A DNA stretch of 64,000 nucleotides from Heterocephalus glaber (GCF_000247695.1 NW_004624882.1:4235902-4299901), one strand, 5' to 3'. Shown: positions 1 to 13,020, counted from the first letter of the stretch. A program made the numbers and translations. The notes: generated from the sequence alone by a model not told the origin.

Positions 1-23
1 AAAAAAAAAGAGTAGGAAATTTT

Positions 24-104
24 GGGCCGGGGATTTAGCTCAGTGGTTTCGCCTCTGTGCAAGCACAAGGACCAGAATTCAATCCTCGGTACCAAAAAAA
101 AAGA
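24..104 (+). repeat. ID-type SINE
   Basis: A tRNA-derived element beginning GGGCCGGGGATTTAGCTCAG, with A-box and degenerate B-box (ttcaatcctcgg), ending at an A-rich tail. Several bases are missing from the anticodon-stem region. Confidence 0.85.
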
Positions 105-939
105 AAGTCCTATCCTACACGTGAAAATCACTCATGATCAAAGCCCTACATTCACATTTTAGCTTATTTTTCTCCTTTCTTTTTCCTACATTTTTCCATA
201 GCTGATATCATACTGGATGCAATTTAATACACAGATTTTTTTTTCAGTTGGGTACTTCATGGCTTTTAGCTCTCTCAACATCGCTTTCCATGATCCGGTA
301 TCTTCCACCATGCACATACGATCACAATTTTATTTACCAGGCACCTCCAGTCAATGATTTGGGGCATGTTTCAAGTGTCTGCTCCTTACTGTAAATAACA
401 AATATGTACTTACGGTAAATGCTTTCTATATACTGTCAAAGTGCTTTACCCTCACCTCACACTCCCACCAGCAAAGGAAGAGGTCTTTTTCACCACTCTC
501 TATGGATATTTCTAATGCATTTACTCAAGAGCTCAGAATAAATCCATACTGTCTAAGAGTGCTTTACTGCTAGGGAACAAGTAAGTGTGGCATACAGTAT
601 AAGCTGACTACTGTTTCCAGAACATGCAGGATGTAGAAGACAGTCGGGGTGAACTGAGAAGTGTAAACCATTCACTCTCCTCACCCTCCACAACCACTGA
701 GAGATCCTGCCACTGCAGATTTTTCCCTTAATAAATCACATTGCTTGGTCTTAACAGTAAATGAATACATTTTGCTGGCCATTCTTTAAAAAGTAGGGCA
801 ATAGGAAGAGAGAGAATGATAAGAAAGCAGATGCTGATTCCTTTTGTTCCCTTTCATCTGTCACATCCTGCTGGGCTCTTTAAGGGGTGGCACTGGGCCA
901 TCTCAGCCCCATCCAGGTGAGCTGTTTATTGCCATAAAC
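105..939. other. Unassigned intronic sequence
   Basis: AT-rich sequence with no open frame of note and no repeat that I can name with confidence. The stretch near 420-520 has a weak MIR/L1-like look but is too diverged to call. Confidence 0.4.
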
Positions 940-1045
940 CCATGGATGAGTCATCCTGTCTTTCGAAGGGCCTTGGTTTCCTAATCTGTAAACTGGGGAT
1001 AATTAGCCTCGTGGCTTTTCATGTTGGCTCACTATGGCCTCTTTA
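940..1045 (-). repeat. MIR fragment
   Basis: Contains the MIR core in antisense, gtttcctaatctgtaaactg followed by ggggataat, matching the antisense form of the conserved GAGGAAACTGAGG region. Diverged and partial. Confidence 0.65.
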
Positions 1046-1120
1046 GCTAGAGCATGGAGGCCAGATCTAGTTCTCTCCCCTTCCTGCCACCCTCTTTTCT
1101 CCAGATTGGCTTCAAACAGA

Positions 1121-1573
1121 ATTAGTTCCCTTTTGCTGCTATAACAAAGGCACTGCTAAATTGGTGGCTTTAAATAAAACAAATTTATTCTCTTACATTT
1201 TTGGAGGTCAGACACATAAAATGGGTCCCTGAGCTTTCTCTCCTTCTACAGGCTCCATGGGAGAATCTGTTTCCTTGGCCCCCTAGCCTGCTATCGTCCT
1301 TGTGGTCCCTCTCTTCCTCCATCTTCAAAGATAGCCATGGCCAGCCGAGTTTCCCTTAGGACACTGTCTCTCTAGTTCTCAGTTTTCTGCTTTCCTCTCC
1401 CATTTATAAGGACCTTGGGGATGACATTGGGCCCAGCAGGATCATCTCCCCATTGCAAGAACCTTAACTGAATCACATCTGCAAAAAAGTCCTTTTGGCC
1501 ACATAAGACATCTTCCCAGGTTACAGGGACTAGCACATGGACATCTGGGGGTCATTACTCTGCCAACCACAAG
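1121..1573 (-). repeat. MaLR-type LTR (MLT1/MST group), antisense
   Basis: Starts with ctgctataacaaaggc, followed by an aaatttattctcttac and ttggaggtcag segment, then the conserved later blocks (cccatttataaggacctt, cttaactgaatcacatctgc) and ends near a gccaaccac terminus. This is the reverse complement of a mammalian MaLR LTR. It is an old, non-coding solo LTR. Confidence 0.75.
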
Positions 1574-3099
1574 ACACTGGGGAGGCTGTGGAGCCTGAGA
1601 AGATGGCAGAGCAGTGGGAGATAGTGCTAGAAGCCCACACCCTCCTTCCCAGCCTGGGCTCAGAGGGCTGGGAGATCTGACACCAATTGTACCAAACTGC
1701 AGAAAAGCTGAGGTGAGGAGCAGAAGGTGGGAGCAGAGAGCAAGGTGTAAATACTGATTCAGTGCACACTTTATCAGAAGGAGGCCAGAGTAATCCTTTG
1801 GCACTTGGACTGTACTCTTTCCAGTCTCCTGGAACAAGATCATCTTTATACTTTCAATTCATGCTTGTTTTTAATATGCTATTCGGAGAGGATACTATTA
1901 ATCTCAATTTCAGTTCCAAACCAATCCTCAAGAAATCATAATGACTTCCTTTACCTTTTCGAAGATACCTGGCTCCCAGTGAGTTTCGAAGCCCGCCCGT
2001 CCGAACTTGGATACCAGCCCGTTTGTGGTTACTTACGTGGTGAATTCGACTCTGTGTGCTGTGCTACTTGCTTCTCCAAGCTTCTGGTGGCATAACATTC
2101 ACACCCCAGAGCCAAGGTTCGCACCGAGCATTGAGCAGCAGTCAGCAGATTACCAGGGATGCTGACTGCCCCCAAAATGAAGTTGAGAGGCTTTTTTAGA
2201 AAGAGTCTTTGTTTGTCAAAGTTTTAAACAGTGGTGAATGTACCACAAACCTGCCATGTTAGTCCTGACCAGTCGTTCGGAATAATCATTTAAAATGTCC
2301 CTTCTTGCCTCAGATGTTCATTGAGAATATGTACAGAAACTGAACTGGCAGTTGTCATCAAGACTCAATTTTAGAATTCAGGGTAAAGAATAATCACATC
2401 CAGAACCCAGTCTAAACACTGTAACTGATATTCAATGTACTCATGAAACATGAGAGTCCCAACTGGTAACAGAGCCTTAGAACTGATCACTCTTAAATAA
2501 CATTTGTTATTCCTATATGAAAATAGGCTTCTTGAGAATTAAAAAAACTACACCCTGCAGTCTCTCTGTTGTCTCCTACACAAAACTACCAGTTCACGGA
2601 TAAGTTCCCAGATTGATCTGAAAAGCAAATGGCTCCTCAATAGAAAAGGCTCTTTCAAGGTTTTATGAATGGCTATAAATTTATGAAAGAATCAGGGTCA
2701 GGTAAACCCTTTTGCCCAAATAGCACCAAAGTGCATTCAGGAGGCCTCTGCTCTCAAATCTTCAATCTGAAAAATGAAATGATGTCACCAGATCTATCTT
2801 GGTGCATTAGTAGCAACAAGCTGCAGTGCTACTCTTTAACCCTCAACCAGGTATAGCTTACTGAGATTTTTCAAAATTATGTCCCTCTCAGGAACACAGT
2901 TCCCCACAGAGCTGCACATGTCTTCCTGAGCCTCCACCTGCAAAGCCAAATGGTGGTATTCTCCAGGGCAAAGCTTTTCATGGTGGAGCAATGGGCCAGC
3001 CAGCCTGAGGGAGCTGGGGCAACTGTTCACAGTCAATATGCCTGAGTTCGAAGGTCAATGCTACTCATATCCCAGCAGCAGTATCGCTCAGGTCACAAA
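1574..3099. other. Unassigned intronic sequence
   Basis: No gene seen. The subregion 1975-2060 holds several CpG dinucleotides in otherwise AT-rich DNA. Short open frames at 1805-2095 and 2665-2856 show no family resemblance. Confidence 0.4.
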
Positions 3100-3630
3100 A
3101 CCCCAGTGAGCAGTTTGCCAGATGCATCTTTCAATAGCCAGTAACAATAGCCACCAACCGCGTCAATATTTAAAGGCTGCCTCCCATAAGTCAGCACTTG
3201 GTATTCAAAGTAATAGAGCAGCAACTGTACTATGTGCCCCTCTAGGCCACAGGAAGAGTGCATACTTCCCAGCCTCCCTTGCAGCTGGGTAGAGCCCCAT
3301 GATTGGGCTCTAGCCAATGGGATGTGAGCTAAAGTAATGTACAACCTTCTGAGCTTGACCCATAAGCTTCTGGGAGGACCTCCATGCCCTCTCTCTTCCC
3401 TTGCCTACTGGCCAAAAGTAGAAGATCCAGTGGAGGATAGCAAAGCTCCAAAAGATGGGTGAACCAATCGTGGAAGAATCCTGGGTCCCTGAATAACTCT
3501 GTGGATCAGAGGGTCTTGGAAGTCCCTTCACTACCCATACTGAACTGACATAGCAAGAAACTTCTAGTGGGCTAAGGAATCAAAATTTTGGATTTGTTTA
3601 CTAGAGTGATTAGCTGGCTAACACACTTGG
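3100..3630 (+). repeat. Old mammalian interspersed repeat, probably LTR; name uncertain
   Basis: Has the recognisable phrase cagcctcccttgcagctggg, then ccaatgggatgtgagc, then later cctgggtccctgaataactc and agaaacttctagtgggctaa. I know this order of blocks from a mammal-wide LTR-like repeat, but I cannot assign the family name with certainty. Confidence 0.5.
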
Positions 3631-3639
3631 AGAACTGGA

Positions 3640-5320
3640 CAAGAGGGAAAGAATGAGAATCTGTGAAAAGTCCAAACATTTAGTCTCATTTGATGATGCG
3701 AGTATCTTCAGTGAGTCACAAAAAGTTAGCCAAGTATAAATATTTTTTGGTGAGGATTGGGTGATTTGTCCTTCTCCCACTCTGAGGTTTTGAGGGAAGG
3801 GGATAAAAGGGACCAGTGTCTGTAGTTTTATTATAGACAGTGCTTCTTACTTGTTACTGCATCATTCTTTGGCATGGCTACCTCCCCTACTAGTCTGTGG
3901 GTTATGAAAGGATGCTGTTCTTCTGATCACCTTTCGAAGCCAGTGCCCTCAGTACAACAGGGCTTCATTAAAGGGTTTGATAATCTAATCCAGCCAAGTT
4001 CAGAAATTGATACCATTGAAAAACCAGAACGGAGCCAATTAACAGTCAAGAAAAAAAAATGGAAGGGGATAGAATGGACAAAGAAAAGAGTACTTTTGAA
4101 TTTGAGATCACAAGATCTAGACAACAAGAGAAGCAGGATGTGGGAGGCCAGGTTACTACAAGGTTAATCCTCGTTTGAAAAAAATCTCTTTGTATAGATT
4201 GAGCTAGCCTTCAAAAGGAGAAAGGCCATTCATCCAGCTACGAGAGCTGGGTGAAATACTGATGAAGACCTCCTTTATCGTTTTGTTCCCATTCTGTACT
4301 GACCAAGCCAACTCATTATGTATTACATGGTTTCCTGAATGTAGGCCTGTCCACCTGCAAGGAAGTGTCCAGAGAATACAAAGAGGCAGGATCTTGGCAA
4401 GAGGTCCTACCCTCCAGCAAAGAATAAACTGTCCCAACAAAAATCAGGCAAGAGGCATTTAGGAAGACCAGCAAACTTCCTAGGCCCTGCTTCCTCAGTG
4501 GTCTGATCCAACCGGTTCTCAAACGTGTTCAGGCACTGGTGTGATGGCACCCGGGGACTGGTGACTGAATACATATTTTATTGAGTCATAGGCATAGCTG
4601 GCAATCACTTTCTCCAACACAAAGGGAGAACCAGTGCAAGCGAGGAAACTATACTTGCAACACTTATTAAAACTGCTGCCCTGAGTGGACGGATGAGTCA
4701 GTCTCACTGGGCCTCTCTTTTCTCACCTGCACGAGGAGGGGGTGGGCAGGAAGGCAGAGACTGATATCAAGATTTCTGGAACTTACTGCATACTCTATAA
4801 ATGACTGCTTTTCTTCCATGTCATTTCTTTGCCTCTAAACACGAGGAGAGTATCATTATTATTCTGATTTAGCAGCACAATACTGTATGAGTGGAACACA
4901 GTTTAAAAGCAAGCTGACCTCGAGCCAAGATGTCAGGCTACCACCCAAAGGAAACCACACCCAGAGGGTGCTCGATCAATTGCAGCCATAGTCTGGGCAT
5001 ACCACCCAGCAGTGGGGAGGGAGGAGTTTCTCTGCAAGCCCATCAAGTGCATGTGCCTGAGACGGCATGAAAATATGCTGTCCTCCACATATACGCTCCA
5101 CGTGTACAAATTAAGGTAAAAGAAAGGCAAAATCCATCCAGTTAGTAAAATGAATTCCCCAGGAAAGTACTGCACAGTGGAAAACACATTGACAGCCACA
5201 TGTTTAACTCAAAAGCTTCATGTGCACACATTTAAAACAGTAAAAAGCAACAGGTAGAATCTGTTTTTAAATATATACCATATTTAACCCAATATGCTTA
5301 AAATATCATTTTAAAATGTA
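3640..5320. other. Unassigned intronic sequence
   Basis: No gene, RNA or clear repeat recognised. Short overlapping open frames on both strands (3874-4167, 4204-4522, 4933-5199) have no recognisable domain. Confidence 0.4.
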
Positions 5321-5324
5321 GTGA

Positions 5325-5660
5325 CCTTGAGAAAGATCTATCTCCCTACTTCCTACTATCTTTCATTTTGCTCTTTACTTATGCCTTGGGTTTCCTATAT
5401 AAGAGAAAACATGCCATATTTAAGCTTGTGTGTCTCATTTCTTCTACTCACAATTACAGTCTTAAGGTACACCCATTTTCCTACAAATTCCTCAAGAAAA
5501 AAACAGAAGGGGTCAAGAGATGGATGGAGCAGGTAGGAAGGGAAGGGAAAGGGGATTTTGAAAAGAATTAAGAGGTACTGTGTATATGGACCAATTCCTC
5601 ACAAGGAATGTAACCATTACGTATTACAAACATACACTGATAAAAATAAAAAGGAAAAAA
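5325..5660 (+). mobile_element. Rodent L1 3' end with inverted 5' part (twin-priming structure)
   Basis: 5325-5490 matches the antisense L1 3' region (tatttaagcttgtgtgtct, as in the antisense L1 copies near 27.1, 51.2 and 54.9 kb). 5491-5660 switches to sense: purine-rich tract, then the L1 tail (tatggaccaattcctcac, tattacaaacatacactgat) and an A-rich end. The sharp inversion inside one short insertion is the mark of twin priming. Confidence 0.7.
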
Positions 5661-5984
5661 GCAAAATAAAATGAGAGAGCAACTAAAAAATATAATGACT
5701 ATAAAATTATAACTGGGAATGTTTTAGCACAGTGCCTTTAAAATCTGGAGTGTGTTTTACCTGTTAAGCTTTCTCCATTTCAGGTTCACCAGGATTCAGG
5801 CACTCGGTGACATGCGGCTATGGCTAGTCTGCCGGAGACTTTCGCTATCTGGGGGCTCATGCAGTCATTTGATCCTATGACTGATCACACTGAAATCCAC
5901 CCAGCTAAGAGTGAGGCCACTTAGGAAATATCTGACCACAGAACCTCCTGATGGGAATTTCTGAGACCACAAAGCCACATGCAG

Positions 5985-6320
5985 GCGACTCTTGGCTTCT
6001 CTCTGGTCCCTTGTTGCCCATCTACTTCTGCAACAGCCCATGGGAACCATTATGCCCTAACTTGGCCTGTTCTTCCTCTTTACCGTGCTTCCCTTTTACC
6101 CGCCTCTAGCTCACATCCCAATACTTCTTCTGAGGTCCAGAGTCATCCTGTCCAGACTCCGCTCATCATCAGGAAACATACTGCCCTTTCTCTGGCCAGT
6201 CTCAGCACTTGATCTGCTTTGTGACATTTATTAAACAGTAGGCAGAAAGTGGTTGTTTGTTCCTGCCACATCTCCCCTAGGATTGGTACCTTCAGGGCAA
6301 GACTGGCATCTCCTCCAACT
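5985..6320 (+). repeat. Probable L2 LINE fragment
   Basis: Pyrimidine-rich sequence with blocks resembling the L2 3' half (ctcagcacttgatctg, tgtgacatttatt, then ccatggagctcaa-like end). Highly diverged; the orientation is inferred from block order. Confidence 0.4.
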
Positions 6321-6984
6321 CTGACCCAACTCCCATGGAGCTCAAAGGCATGCCCAGAAGGTGTTCTGTTGTGTATATAGGATGAGTTCCTTTACTTGAT
6401 CAAAGTTGAGCTGTCTGCCACCCAAATATATGTTCACAGCAGCTCTAGGGCCGTTTTTAGATGGTGCAAGTCTCAAGAGAGTATACTCGCAAGCAGGTGT
6501 GCAGATCTGAGGCTCAAGACCGGACCCGAGGGAGAAGAGGCTACAGCCTGACAGATGCATGGCTTCCTCTTTGGGGCCTGGGCACAACAGGTGCTCAGGA
6601 TCTGTTTACCAGCGCCATCGGAAACATGGGCTTGTCGAGTTAGGAATGGCATCCTGGATGCACAGAGCTAAGGGAGAGGAGCCAGTGCAGGCTGGAGGGC
6701 CCTCGCAACGAGGTCCCCAAGTCAGCTCTGATTCCTCATTCTGCAGCTGCCTCACCCTACACATGTGTTCGAGCACCCATGTAAGTCCTCCCCCTTGGGC
6801 CCCAGACCAGGCTGGCTAGTCCCCGGGGAGAACCCCAGCCACTACTGCTCACTCATTCGGGAGGATGAAGAAGTGATGACACACAGGAGAGTCTGACTTC
6901 TAAGATATGCCTTTTCCCAAAAGGCAGCAGAAAAGCAGGTCGGCAGTCACAGAGCTAGAGCAGAGGATGGTGAGAAGCTGTGGG
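6321..6984. other. Unassigned intronic sequence
   Basis: No gene or named repeat seen. Overlapping short open frames between 6340 and 6820 have no recognisable features. Confidence 0.4.
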
Positions 6985-7112
6985 AATGTTCTAAAACCTA
7001 ACTGTGCTGATGGTCATGTAGCTGGAACCATTGACCAAAACCCACCCAACTCTATACTGAGTGTGTTTTGTGGTATGGCAAATTATACCTTACTAAAACT
7101 TTTTAAAAATAT
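6985..7112 (+). repeat. L1M 3' end fragment
   Basis: Ends with the conserved old-L1 tail order: gtgctgatggtcatgtagct, then gcaaattataccttactaaa, then A-rich sequence. Confidence 0.6.
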
Positions 7113-7604
7113 ACACTCACATTGAGATTCCCATTATTTCATGTGAAGTGAGATGAAAACAATGACAGGATTCCAATTCCTAGGGAATACTTGGGAGCAG
7201 CTATTGCTAGATTCACTGTCATCTAACTCACTTTAAGCTGTGAGATACATCCGGAGATTTTGATCCACAAATTCTAAGTCGTGGCTAATGGATGTGCCAG
7301 AATATCTTCCAAATACCTGAACATGTGTTGAAACGTTCTCTAAACCATAGGTTTTAGATCCTCTGTATTCACTCAACACATTACTCTGTATCAGAGCTCT
7401 CACACTATAGGCACAACCTATCAGTGAGAAATGAAATCAAATGAGTAGGTCCCCAGAAATTTTTTATTTTAAAAAGCAAATGTTAGAGGACATCACACTT
7501 CACAAGGGTACTGTCATAAACTTGTGTTTTGGTTGCACATATGATATAAAACAGTCTGCCTACTTTTGGTAACAGTCAGCAGTAGTTGGAAAGGATGCGT
7601 CTAT

Positions 7605-7935
7605 ACAGTTGCACCTGGAATCCAAGGGGGACTGGTTCCAGGACACCTGTAGATACCAAAATCCATGGATGCTCAAGTCTCTCACAGAAAATAGCATGGT
7701 TTTTGCATATAACCTACACACATTCTCTTGTATACGCTGTCACCTCTAGATAACTTATAAAACCTAACACAATGGAAACACTACATAAGTGGTTGTTATA
7801 CTGTGTTATTTAGGGAATAAAGACACAAAATAAAGTCTGTACGTGTTTACTTTCAAATGGTTTTTTTTCAAATATTTCCAATCCAAGGTTAACTGAATCT
7901 GCATGTATGGACCCACAGATACAATGGGCTGATCG
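7605..7935 (+). mobile_element. Tigger-type DNA transposon MITE (MER8/MER44-like)
   Basis: Carries ggggactggttccaggacac, aaaatccatggatgctcaag, gcatataacctacacaca and a late complementary segment (tccaaggttaactgaatctg). This is the layout of non-autonomous TcMar-Tigger elements. No transposase. Two relatives lie at 36.8 and 43.7 kb. Confidence 0.75.
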
Positions 7936-8135
7936 TACACATATGTATCCAGTCACATAAGCATTGAAACACACAATGCACCGGGCCACTCGCTGCATAT
8001 GACCTTGTTAGTTTTGCAACCACAACTAATACCATGCAGCCACATTTGTCACTCCTGCAGCAAAGCCCAGCATTGTGCTTGGCCAATCAGGAGGAACTCC
8101 ACCTAATCACCATAACAGTTTTAAGAACTACATCC

Positions 8136-8205
8136 TGGCTGGAGATACAGCTCAGTGTATATCACATGCCTAGCATATGTGAGGCCCCGGGTTCAATCCT
8201 CATTT
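8136..8205 (+). repeat. ID-type SINE, older subtype
   Basis: ggctggagatacagctcagt A-box region and gggttcaatcct B-box region, with no clear tail. It belongs to the 'cctagcat' dialect rather than the 'ctcgcaag' dialect. Confidence 0.65.
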
Positions 8206-8209
8206 TACC

Positions 8210-11200
8210 TAGAAGGAAACTGAGCTCAGGGACACACACCTAAGAAGCGGTGAGAAGGGGACACAGGTGAGGGCAATGGAGGACTCAGATGAATGCATGC
8301 AGAACCAGCCACCTCTTCACATCTCCACCAAGGAGTGCAGGGAAAGAACTGCCAGCAGAAGCAAAGGGCTCTAAGAGTCCTTTAGGAATAAGCATAATAT
8401 GCACCATACTCTGCTTTTAAATAATAGTTTCATCTCCCTTACCCTCTTGCCAAATCTCTAATGATTATTCTGCAGAGTTAGGGAAATTACCAGCCAGATT
8501 TTACTTTTAACATTGTCAAAATGCTAGCAGGGGATCTTAGTGTGGTCCTTTCAAAACAAAACACAGCATTATAACATTTTGGCTCTTAATTTACTATTGA
8601 ATGTAAGAGACAGGAAGGGATATTTAAAAATTTAAAGGGGAGGTTTTAAGGAAGGATTTGGGGAAAAAAGAAACAAATAATAACAATCGACGGAAGAAGT
8701 AAATTCAACTAAAATGGGAGAGGAAAACCACACTGGCCAAGAAGAGGGAAGAGACTGAACAATAACATTCTTTAGAAATGGCATCACAGGGGAGGCAACC
8801 TGGGACGGTCCAGCCATCCCCAGACAACTAGCAGTGGCCATGTCACAGTCCTATGGCTTCTGGAATCTCAATGGAAACTTTTCAAATATCGCGTAGATTA
8901 AGTTCTCCCCTTTGTACTGAAGCTTAGTGGCAAAGTCCTGCACTAGGCATCAAGGCTTTTATCACCTGCTTTTTTTTTTTTTTTTGCACTAATTACCACT
9001 CTTTCCAAAAAAAGCACCTTTTCAGCAGTTGTAATCTGTTTTCTTTGGGACATGAGAATTCTACAATTTATAGGCACAATTTTGCACTATCACCAAATGA
9101 AGCCATGAACAAAAGTATAAAGGGAAAATACCAAACATCTCTGACATTAACTGTGTGCCACTGAAGGATGGAGAGACTAGTAAGCTCTTAATACAGCAGT
9201 TCTTTTTAGGTCTTGGATTTCCTTGGGAATCTGAGACAAGCTATCAATCTCCTTCCTAGAAAAATGTGCCTACATGTATACCCAAAATGCTGCTAGTCTG
9301 GGAATTCCAGTTTCAGGAAACCAGTTCCCAAAGCTCAGCGCCCAGGGGCAGAGCTACCCAGGTAAACAAGCACGGCTCCAGGTGGAAGGGCTGGTTTTGA
9401 ACAGAGGCAGCAAGGCCCAAAGGAACCTACCTCTCGAGAGCACAAGGGAGAGGGGGAAGACACCTGAGCCTTGTGAAGCCAGTCCCACATGGACAGGGGA
9501 CATGCCCTCGCCCCATCCAGGTGGGGCAGGGGAGAGCCTGGGGAAAGGAAGCCTCCTGAAGAAAGCATGGGATGTCCAGATAAAAAATACAAGCTGAGCT
9601 CTGCAGGTGGCACAAAGCCACTCAGGAATGTGAAGCAGGGCGGGTCATCGGCAGATCTGCTTTGTGAAGGAGCCCTTGGGCTGCAGAGAAAGTGGACAGC
9701 AGACAGAGATGGGCAGTACGGGCAAGAAGAAGCCTGCCAGCAGAGCAGGGCATGAACCAGGAGGCCTGAGCTAGCACTGGACCAGGAACAGCCATAGCAG
9801 GGGCCAGGCTCCTTGACTCCATTGTGAAGCCATTCACCAGGGCCCTGGCCAAGAGTTGGGGGAACATCATCAGCTCAACTGTTTGCCATTACAGGAGTAA
9901 CACGCGCTCTCATGCTGACCTTGTAAGCCTTGCTCCTCACTCCCATGCCCCTGATGGTTCTCCCTCTAAGGGAAGCCAGAAAGACACTGAATGTGCACTT
10001 TGGCAGTGTATCTGCACTCTCACATGCCTGCCAAAGAGGGAACTCCTGGCCTGTGTAAAGATTTCTGCAATGCTTGTCTCCCCTGATGTGCTCCAAGAAA
10101 GCAAGATCCAGGTCACTGTCATCATCTTCATAGTACCCCCAGCTGAGGCTCGACACAGAGGTGCACAAACAAACAAGAGTGAAACAGTCCAGGTATTACT
10201 GGGCTGGGCTTGCAACATCTTTTAATACAGAAAGCCACTCCCAAAATAATGAATGGGCACTAGTACAGGGACTGTTATTTTGCTCAATATCAAGTCACAA
10301 AAATGATAAAATAAAACCCTCAGAGAAGCACTGTGGGCAACAACACTGAATCGAAAACATTTAGAGGCCAGGCCCACCAATAGCTCAGGGTGTCTTGATA
10401 GCAAGCTCTAAATTGTCATTTAGAAGTGAAAAGAAGCTAACTTCCCCAAGCAGAGAAAATACTCCATAGCATAACAATCACTTCAAACCCTACGCTAGCT
10501 ATGTAGAACCAAGCCAGTATACAAATACATCACCATGCGTCCCTCCAGTCCTTCACCCTCCTTAGCATAGTGCACTCCATTGTCGGTGCTAGGTTCTGGG
10601 GGCCAAAACCTCTGAGATCCTTAACTTCACTATGTGCAGAGTCTGGTGGGGGCATCTGAAGACACCTGACCTTCGCTGAAGACTCAGAGCAGAGCCTTGG
10701 GATCAGAACTGCCTGAGCCTGTGGTGAGGCCACCTCTCCAGAGAAAGGGGGCTATGCTGCCTGGAGGGAGAGGACATTGTGAAATAGGGTCATTGCTGGG
10801 TTTAGAGCACTGGGATGGTGCTTTGGAGGATACAAAGACAAAAGGCCTGTGTCCCTCCAGTCTCATTCTCTGAGACTGGATTGCCAGGACAAGTCAGAAA
10901 GCAATGCCTTTTGTTTGGCCTTTTTGGTTTCTGGATCTCCTGTCATGTCCCCTCTGCCATCACTAAGCACACCTTGGACATACAAGGTTTGCATGAGCAA
11001 AGAAACTCACCGCGGAGTTCTGATAAGCATTGTTCCAGCGATATGGGTGGCCAGGCAGTTCTGCACATTAGCAAGTCCCATTTACCTCACCATTCCCTTT
11101 GATGGCCCTGCTGAACTCTTTGAAGAGGGCCCAGAGTGTGAGCCCCCAAGGGAACTAACTCTATGCCAACACACACAGCCCGTCTCAGGTGATTTGGCCC

Positions 11201-12204
11201 AGTGTGTGTGGGCCAGGCCAAGAGTTTGCTGTGTTACTTGGGCCTACACCTACATCTCACTGCTGGTACCAAAGAGGCCCAGTGTGGGTGTCACTGGCCT
11301 TCCAGATGCTTTAGAGTCCAGAAATTTTTCAAAGGGTACAGACAGATAGAGAGAGATAGGGCTGGATGGACAGATGGACTGAAGGATGGACACAGGAACA
11401 GATGGAGAGACATGAAAAATAAAGTCGCTTGTTCTGGAGAGAATATCAAGGGTGCTGCTGATAAACACCCCATAGAGAGGTTACCCATGATGTTTATCAG
11501 ACATCTCAGCAGCAGCCAGGAATCAAGATGGGCTTAGGCCAGCAGAGAGACTGTCAGTTCAACCTAAAAGGGACACAGAAATTGCGATGAAATGAAAGAA
11601 CATTGCAGGGCTTTAGGGTTCTACAGGACATAACCATAAGAATATTCAGATATGAACATAAACTGAGAATATTCTTCGGGAAAGGCACTCATCAAAGGTG
11701 CCACCCCACCACAGGCCCAGGGACAAGGCTGTCTCCTGGGCTTCAGAGAAAGGGCTTTTGCAGAGCCATGACAGTGATGCTGCTGCCCCACCGGGCCTGA
11801 AAAATAGGGCATTGAGCCAAAGAAGATTATTCTCAAAGCCTTAAGATTTCATGCAATTTGCCTTGCTTTCGTTAGGACTGCTTGGGGCCCGCCACCTCCT
11901 TCCTTTCCTACTTCTCGCTTTTAGAATGGGACTGTCTATCATGTGCCTGCCCCACCACTGCATTTTGGAAGCACAAAACATGCTTAGTTTTGTAGGTTCA
12001 CAGCTGGAAAGGAATTCTGCCTCAGAATGAATCATTCCTCAAGTCTCAGCCACATCTGATTTAGATGATATTTAGAAGACACTCTAAACCTTAGACTTTA
12101 GAATTGGTGCTGGAATGAGTTAAGGCTTCGGGGACTGCTGAGATGGAATAAATGTATTTTGTATGTAAGAAGGACATGCACCTTGAGGGGTCATTGGTGG
12201 AATG
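8210..12204. other. Unassigned intronic sequence
   Basis: About 4 kb with little recognisable repeat content apart from a T-tract at 8969-8986 and a degenerate GATG/GATA-rich patch at 11340-11415. Overlapping open frames at 9274-9597, 9824-10225 and 10849-11349 have no domain, start context or composition that argues for coding. Confidence 0.4.
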
Positions 12205-12208
12205 CTAC

Positions 12209-12580
12209 AGACTAAACTGTGTCGCACAAAAAGCTCATGTTGATGCCTTAAGCCCCAATATCACTATATATGGAGATAGGGCCTATGACGAGGTGATAAA
12301 AGTTAAATGAGGTCGTGGTGGGGGCTGGTCCAGGAGGGCGGGGGTCCCAACAAGAATATGAAAACAAACTCTCTGCCTTGTGAGGACGCAGATAGAAAGT
12401 GTTTGTCCACAAACCAGAAAGAGTCCATACCAGAAACTAACTCTGCCCAAACTGGAGCTGGGACTTACGGCCTCCAGAACTGTGAGAAAAGAAAACATGT
12501 GTTGGTGAAGACCCCAAGCTGGTGGTGCCTTGTCATAAGAGCCCAAGGACACGCAGACTGTATGGCTTCTGGGAGTTAAG
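12209..12580 (+). repeat. MaLR-type LTR (MLT1 group)
   Basis: Starts tgctacagactaaactgtgt, runs through gcttaagccccaatatc-like, ggagatagggcct, taaatgaggtcg, tgccttgtgaggacgcag and cctccagaactgtgagaaaa blocks in the standard order. Old solo LTR with no internal region. Confidence 0.85.
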
Positions 12581-12839
12581 GGCAGTAGGATGAGCCTCAA
12601 TCCTTACAGAGAGGAGAAGAGGTGAAAAGGGGGAAGGATAGGCAGAGGCTGTGAGCAACAGGTCACTGAAATGCTGTCCCAAGCAGCACATGTTTCAAGG
12701 GCCAAAATATCTTTTCCTTCCTTGTCACCTCTTGTTTAATGCAATATAATATATAAATAGCTATACTACTTAATCTAATCTAATAAAACGCCTCTGCTTT
12801 CTTGATCAAGTATATGCATTAATTTGATTATAAAACATC
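12581..12839. other. Unassigned intronic sequence
   Basis: AT-rich, including several taatctaatct-like repeats; nothing else seen. Confidence 0.35.
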
Positions 12840-13020
12840 TGCCTTTTTATTAGTGAGTGTTCGTGATACATAATGATTACAGTCATATTGGGGAACTGAC
12901 ACATATACATACTGCATCTTAATCATTTTTACTTCTCTACCTTCCCGTCTCCCCCTATCCCTGGATCAGATCCCTTTCCCATCTTCACAAAGTCTACTTC
13001 CTGAAGGTCAAAAATCTTAA
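12840..13020 (-). mobile_element. Rodent L1 3' end fragment
   Basis: Antisense L1 tail: tttttattagtgagtgttcg, cataatgattacagtcatat, ggaactgacacatatacata, then the pyrimidine-rich tract. It has the same order as the L1 3' ends at 26.8 and 50.9 kb but is more diverged. Confidence 0.65.

Noticed and set aside
1442..1843. 133-codon minus-strand frame
   Set aside because: It lies mostly within an antisense MaLR-type LTR and has no domain.
9274..10225. Cluster of moderate open frames on both strands
   Set aside because: No splice-site pattern, domain or conserved motif was visible, and the frames shadow each other.
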